Assembly (NCBI GenBank): GCA_003354055.1
Contig: PIVQ01000266.1
Location: 1-9,087 of the forward strand
Reading direction: 5' to 3'
DNA: 9,087 nucleotides
DNA from: Desulfobacteraceae bacterium
GTDB lineage: Bacteria > Desulfobacterota > Desulfobacteria > Desulfobacterales > Desulfobacteraceae
This document shows positions 5,130 through 9,087 of this stretch, in pieces; positions within the stretch are counted from its first letter, which is position 1, and every line of letters begins with the position of its first letter. The notes below the pieces were generated by a model that was not told where the DNA came from, made no database searches, and worked only from the letters and a program-made list of their open reading frames with translations. The position numbers and the translations under genes are program-made.

Positions 5130-8100
5130 ATGCTCAAAGAATACGCCAGACTAAGACTTCTGTTTATTCTATTGTCGGCCATGGCAATTATCGCAAGTAT
5201 GCTGGGTGGATTTCTATACTATTCTGTTCTTGAATCTACATCTAAAAGTAAAACCCATGAAGAGGCCGTTACAAAACTGACATCCATTGACAAAGAGATT
5301 GAATCCAGCCTGACCTGGTTTCAGACCTCTGTGAGGGCCATGGCAGGATTAAAGGGTTTTGGACAAACCCTGGAAACAGGGAAGTCTTCAAGCGCCAATT
5401 CAATTCTGGATCATTACCGGGATGTACTGGCCGCGGAGGTCTGTTATCTGATGAACCGTTCGGGAACCGTCATTGCTTCCAGCAACCGGAACGCAGAAGA
5501 CAGCTTCATGGGAAAAAACTACAAATTTCGCCCATATTTCAGCCAGGCACTCCAAGGTGTCCCAAGTATATACATGGCCCGTGGTCTGACTTCCAAAAAG
5601 CGTGGGGTCTACTATGGGCATCCGGTGATCGGCAGTTCTAAAGATTCCCCCATTGGGGTTTTAGTAGTAAAGGCATCAATTAATCCCATTGAAGAAAAAC
5701 TTGCCAATTGCAAAAACGGCCTGGCATTCATAACCAGTCCTTACGGGATCATCTTTGCCTCCAGCCAAAAAGAGTTTCTATACCAACGGCTGTGGGATCT
5801 CCCTGCAGTCACTGCACCGGATATTGAATTGACAAAACAGTTCGGTCCGGGCCCATGGCCCAGAACCGGTATGGAACGTATCGGCAGTACCGATGCCAGG
5901 GACAGATCAGGACAGGAATACCGCATCCACCAAAAACAGATAGCAAGGTATCCGGGCTGGCACCTGGTTTATCTGCACAGAAACAACGATATTGTCCAAG
6001 AAATTACCATGCCCCTGCGCAGCACTATGGGATTTGCCGTGATGACCATTTGTCTTTTTTTCTCTTTTATTGTCTGTGTGATTCTTTATAAGGCCAACAT
6101 AGGCATTGTTCAGCAAAAAAAGGCCGAAAATCGAATTAAACAGAGTGAAGAACGCTTACGAAGTATTGTCGATACCATGGCAGACTGGGTCTGGGAGGTG
6201 GATAAAAACGGACGGTATACCTTCTGTTCGGAACGGGTGGAAAGCGTTCTGGGTTATGCTCCATCAGAGATGATCGGCAAGACGCCCTTTGATTTCATGC
6301 CCCCTGATCAGGCAGAAAAAGCGCTGGATCTTTTTGATCAGGCCAGAGCCGAAAAAAAATCCATTGTAAAATTTGAGAACTGGAACCGCCATAAAAACGG
6401 CAAATTGATATGCCTTCTGACCAGCGGTGCTCCCATGCTTGATGATGCCGATAATCTGATCGGATTCAGAGGGGTAGACAGCGACACCACCGGGCGAAAG
6501 CAAATAGAAAACCGCCTCCGCGATAACCAGAAACGGCAGAACTCCATTCTTCTGGCAATTCCGGGTCCGATGGTCATTTACAACGACACAGGAGAACCCG
6601 AGTATCTGAATCTGGCCTTTACAGACGTCTTCGGATGGACTCTGGATGATCTGAAAGGCCAAAAGATCCCCTTTGTACCTGAGGATGAAAAATCCCGGAC
6701 CTCAGAACAAGTGGGGCGACTGTTAAGCACCGGTTCTAAAGTCAGGTTTGAGACAAAACGCCTCACCAAAGACAACACTTGCCTTAATGTAATTGTCAGT
6801 GCCGCCTGTATAAAAGATGATCAGGGAGAGGTGACCAATATTGTTGTTAACCTCACCGATATCACCGAACAAAAAAGGATGCAGGAAAAAATAAAAGAGC
6901 AGAGCGAAAATTTTAACAATGTCTATTACAGCCCGTTCAATGCAATCTCTACTATTGATGGAGATCAGTTTATTGACTGCAATTCAGCGCTTGTAGAAAT
7001 GTTGAATGCCAGGTCAAAACCAGAACTGCTTAACACCCATCCATCAAAACTCTCTCCAGAATTTCAGCCCGACGGCAGATCATCCTTTGAAAAGGCAAAT
7101 GAAATGATTGCCATGGCCTTTGAGAAAGGGTTTAACAATTTTGAATGGATGCATAAAACTATCACAGGGGAAGAATTTCCAGCTGATATATCCCTGACCC
7201 GGATAAAGCTGGAAGGAAAACCTGTACTACACTGCGCATGGAAGGACCTGACCCGGGAAAAAGCCCTGATAGCCACCCTTCACAAGGCCCGCGAAGAGGC
7301 TGAGGCAGGAGACAGAGCTAAATCAGATTTTCTGGCAAACATGAGCCATGAAATCCGTACTCCCATGAACGGGGTTATCGGAATGATTGACATGCTTCTG
7401 GAAACAGACCTCACCCCTGAGCAAACAGACTTTGCCCAGTCCGTAAGTACCAGTGCAGATGCCCTGCTAATGCTTATTAACGATATTCTTGATTTCTCAA
7501 AAATTGAGGCAGGCAAGCTTGAGATGGAGCATATTGAGTTTGATCTGAGACCCACCCTTGAAAGCCTGAGTGATGCCATGGCCATTAAAGCCTTTGAAAA
7601 AGGGGTTGAATTCGCCTGTCTGATCCATGACCGGGTGCCCTGTTTCCTCACGGGAGATCCTGGCCGCCTGCGGCAGATTATCACCAACCTGGCCGGGAAT
7701 GCCATAAAATTTGTGGAAAAAGGTGAGGTCTCCGTGAGTGTGGACCTGAAAGAGGAGACTCCCACTCATGCGACCCTTTTCTTCGAGGTCAAGGATACCG
7801 GTATCGGGATCCGGGAAGACCGTTTGGATACGCTGTTCAACTCCTTTACACAGGCAGACGCCTCTATGACCCGAAAATACGGAGGCACAGGCCTGGGGCT
7901 TTCCATATCCAAGCAATTGACGCAATTAATGGACGGCAAGATCGGCGTAGAGAGCACGCCAGGCAAAGGCTCCACATTCTGGTTTACCGTGACGTTTGAA
8001 AAACAGCCGAAACAGGCATCAATAGAGATAACCATACCGGACAACATACGGGGTAAGCACATTCTTGTGGTGGATGACCATGACATAAACCGTCGTATTT

Positions 8101-8894
8101 TCCGGGAGTATCTCATGTCCTGGCAATGCCGGTTCAAAGAGGCTGCCAGCGGGAAACAGGCTTTGGATCAATTAAACCTGTCCATTGAAAAAAACGATCC
8201 TTTTGATATCGCCATCCTGGATATGCAAATGCCGGGTATGACGGGAGAAACCCTTGGCCGAACGATCAAAAAAGACAACAGGTTCAAGGCCATTGACCTG
8301 CTCATGGCTACCTCCATGGGGCAGCGGGGTGATGCAAAACGCATGGAAGAGGCAGGATTTGCAGCATTTATCACCAAGCCCATTAAAAAGGCCATCCTCT
8401 TTGACTGCATCAGAATGATTCTGGGCCGGAAACTAAAGCCCTTACCTGATGCTGCCCGCCAGATCATCACCAGCTATAAGGTTGAGGAGACCAGAGAAGA
8501 ACAAAGTATACCCATTAGCGGTCTCAACGTCCTCCTCGCAGAGGACAATAAAATGAACCAGAAAGTGGCCCAAAACATGTTGAAAAAAATGGGGTATCAG
8601 GTCACGACTGCCAATAACGGGGCCGAAGCAGTTGCCCTTTTCAATAAAAAAGAATTTCACCTTATTCTCATGGACGGGCAGATGCCGGTCATGGACGGGG
8701 TGGCCGCCACAAAAGCCATACGACAGATAGAAACAGACACCGGCAGCAAAAGTATTCCCATCGTTGCGGTCACGGCCAATGCCATGAAAGGGGACCGGGA
8801 ACACTTCCTAAACGCAGGAATGAATGACTACCTGCCCAAACCCATTAAACGAAAAAAACTTGAGGAGGTGATCACCCGGGTTTTACAAAGATAA
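5130..8894 (+). CDS. Hybrid sensor histidine kinase: DctB-like Cache, three PAS, two receivers
   Basis: This is a 1254-residue inner-membrane sensor. Order: membrane helix 10-33; periplasmic double Cache domain to about 295; membrane helix 299-321; PAS 340-460, 464-587 and 588-714; HisKA with phospho-acceptor His740 (FLANMSHEIRTPMNG); HATPase with N-box Asn857, DTGIGI (889-894) and GGTGLGL (918-924); receiver 1 with Asp982/Asp983, acceptor Asp1031 and Lys1083; receiver 2 with Glu1138/Asp1139, acceptor Asp1182 and Lys1237. All key residues are present, so kinase and both receivers should be active. The Cache segment has NYKFRPYF (130-137) and, later, a GIIFASS-type second lobe. Both resemble DctB, whose Cache domain binds C4-dicarboxylates, so a small carboxylate ligand is a reasonable inference. 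There is no HPt domain or DNA-binding output, so phosphate must pass to separate proteins, or the receivers tune kinase activity. The gene stands alone behind a 145-base gap and no partner regulator is in the window. Confidence 0.93.
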   Translation: MLKEYARLRLLFILLSAMAIIASMLGGFLYYSVLESTSKSKTHEEAVTKLTSIDKEIESSLTWFQTSVRAMAGLKGFGQTLETGKSSSANSILDHYRDVLAAEVCYLMNRSGTVIASSNRNAEDSFMGKNYKFRPYFSQALQGVPSIYMARGLTSKKRGVYYGHPVIGSSKDSPIGVLVVKASINPIEEKLANCKNGLAFITSPYGIIFASSQKEFLYQRLWDLPAVTAPDIELTKQFGPGPWPRTGMERIGSTDARDRSGQEYRIHQKQIARYPGWHLVYLHRNNDIVQEITMPLRSTMGFAVMTICLFFSFIVCVILYKANIGIVQQKKAENRIKQSEERLRSIVDTMADWVWEVDKNGRYTFCSERVESVLGYAPSEMIGKTPFDFMPPDQAEKALDLFDQARAEKKSIVKFENWNRHKNGKLICLLTSGAPMLDDADNLIGFRGVDSDTTGRKQIENRLRDNQKRQNSILLAIPGPMVIYNDTGEPEYLNLAFTDVFGWTLDDLKGQKIPFVPEDEKSRTSEQVGRLLSTGSKVRFETKRLTKDNTCLNVIVSAACIKDDQGEVTNIVVNLTDITEQKRMQEKIKEQSENFNNVYYSPFNAISTIDGDQFIDCNSALVEMLNARSKPELLNTHPSKLSPEFQPDGRSSFEKANEMIAMAFEKGFNNFEWMHKTITGEEFPADISLTRIKLEGKPVLHCAWKDLTREKALIATLHKAREEAEAGDRAKSDFLANMSHEIRTPMNGVIGMIDMLLETDLTPEQTDFAQSVSTSADALLMLINDILDFSKIEAGKLEMEHIEFDLRPTLESLSDAMAIKAFEKGVEFACLIHDRVPCFLTGDPGRLRQIITNLAGNAIKFVEKGEVSVSVDLKEETPTHATLFFEVKDTGIGIREDRLDTLFNSFTQADASMTRKYGGTGLGLSISKQLTQLMDGKIGVESTPGKGSTFWFTVTFEKQPKQASIEITIPDNIRGKHILVVDDHDINRRIFREYLMSWQCRFKEAASGKQALDQLNLSIEKNDPFDIAILDMQMPGMTGETLGRTIKKDNRFKAIDLLMATSMGQRGDAKRMEEAGFAAFITKPIKKAILFDCIRMILGRKLKPLPDAARQIITSYKVEETREEQSIPISGLNVLLAEDNKMNQKVAQNMLKKMGYQVTTANNGAEAVALFNKKEFHLILMDGQMPVMDGVAATKAIRQIETDTGSKSIPIVAVTANAMKGDREHFLNAGMNDYLPKPIKRKKLEEVITRVLQR

Positions 8895-9087
8895 TTTTCT
8901 TTTCCGGCCTCCCTCAGATGAGCAGGCCTGCCCGTTCCACATAAATGTGATGCCCAGGTTGTTACAAGATCTATTTGGGCCAGGGCCAAAGGACATCCAT
9001 TATATCCCGCTTATCTTTTGAAACCAGACCACCATTTTTTCTTTCTGTATCACAAGGTCGGAGATGGCCTGGGGGATTTCATCCGCA
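8895..9087. other. Stretch without a confident gene at the right edge
   Basis: No convincing gene starts or ends here. On the minus strand two frames stay open from or near the right edge. One runs from 9086 to a TAA at 9000-9002 and would give a 28-residue tail beginning ADEIPQAISDL. The other runs to a TAG at 8971-8973 and would end in DVLWPWPK after an internal stop near the edge. Either could be the last codons of a convergent gene; the first has the more protein-like composition, but the evidence is thin. A near-perfect 17-base palindrome with arms TTTGG and CCAAA lies at 8974-8990. Confidence 0.3.
8906..8928 (+). terminator. Hairpin just after the kinase stop, possible terminator or transcript end
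   Basis: Arms GGCCT (8906-8910) and AGGCC (8924-8928) enclose a second short stem CTC/GAG around AGAT (8913-8922). The structure starts 11 bases after the TAA of the kinase gene, where a terminator is expected. No T-run follows it on the plus strand (the T-rich TTTTCTTTT comes before it), and the minus strand has A-rich DNA after it, so it is not a canonical intrinsic terminator in either direction. Confidence 0.3.

Noticed and set aside
7280..7765. 161-codon minus-strand open frame across the HisKA/HATPase region
   Set aside because: The plus strand carries intact kinase motifs here. The antisense product is rich in Ser/Arg with no domain, typical of a shadow frame.

Overview
The window reads as one compact chromosomal region of a Gram-negative, probably delta-proteobacterial (Desulfobacterota, Desulfobacter-like) organism. 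That placement is an inference. It rests on a PlsB-type acyltransferase, a plant-type DapB, a kinase/nucleotidyltransferase fusion of the AmgK/MurU kind, and a large multi-PAS hybrid histidine kinase, all in moderately GC-balanced DNA. No mobile element, tRNA, rRNA or CRISPR array is visible.

Region 1 (1-4984) is a run of five same-strand genes with gaps of 3, 9, 28 and about 16 bases, so it looks like a single transcription unit whose promoter lies upstream of the window. In order it holds: the C-terminal part of a PlsB-like glycerol-3-phosphate acyltransferase (cut by the window's left edge); a 567-residue fusion of a MurU-like sugar-1-phosphate nucleotidyltransferase with an AmgK-like sugar kinase; a plant-type dihydrodipicolinate reductase (DapB); a small DUF1232 plus J-domain membrane protein; and an alpha/beta hydrolase. 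The first three share an envelope theme: the first step of phospholipid synthesis, salvage of amino sugar toward UDP-MurNAc, and meso-diaminopimelate/lysine synthesis for peptidoglycan.

Region 2 (4985-5129) is an AT-rich 145-base intergenic gap. It carries a 15-base dyad and a good ribosome binding site, and probably the promoter of the next gene.

Region 3 (5130-8894) is one very large gene for a 1254-residue membrane hybrid sensor kinase: a DctB-like periplasmic Cache sensor, two membrane segments, three PAS domains, HisKA, HATPase and two receiver domains, with no HPt domain. Its output partner is not in the window.

Region 4 (8895-9087) has no confident gene. It holds a hairpin just after the kinase stop, a second near-palindrome, and possibly the last codons of a convergent gene entering from the right edge.

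I did not find a clearly new system. The most noteworthy points are the MurU-AmgK fusion embedded in an envelope operon, the plant-type DapB, the DctB-like sensor wired into a double-receiver phosphorelay, and two short in-frame tandem repeats in adjacent genes.
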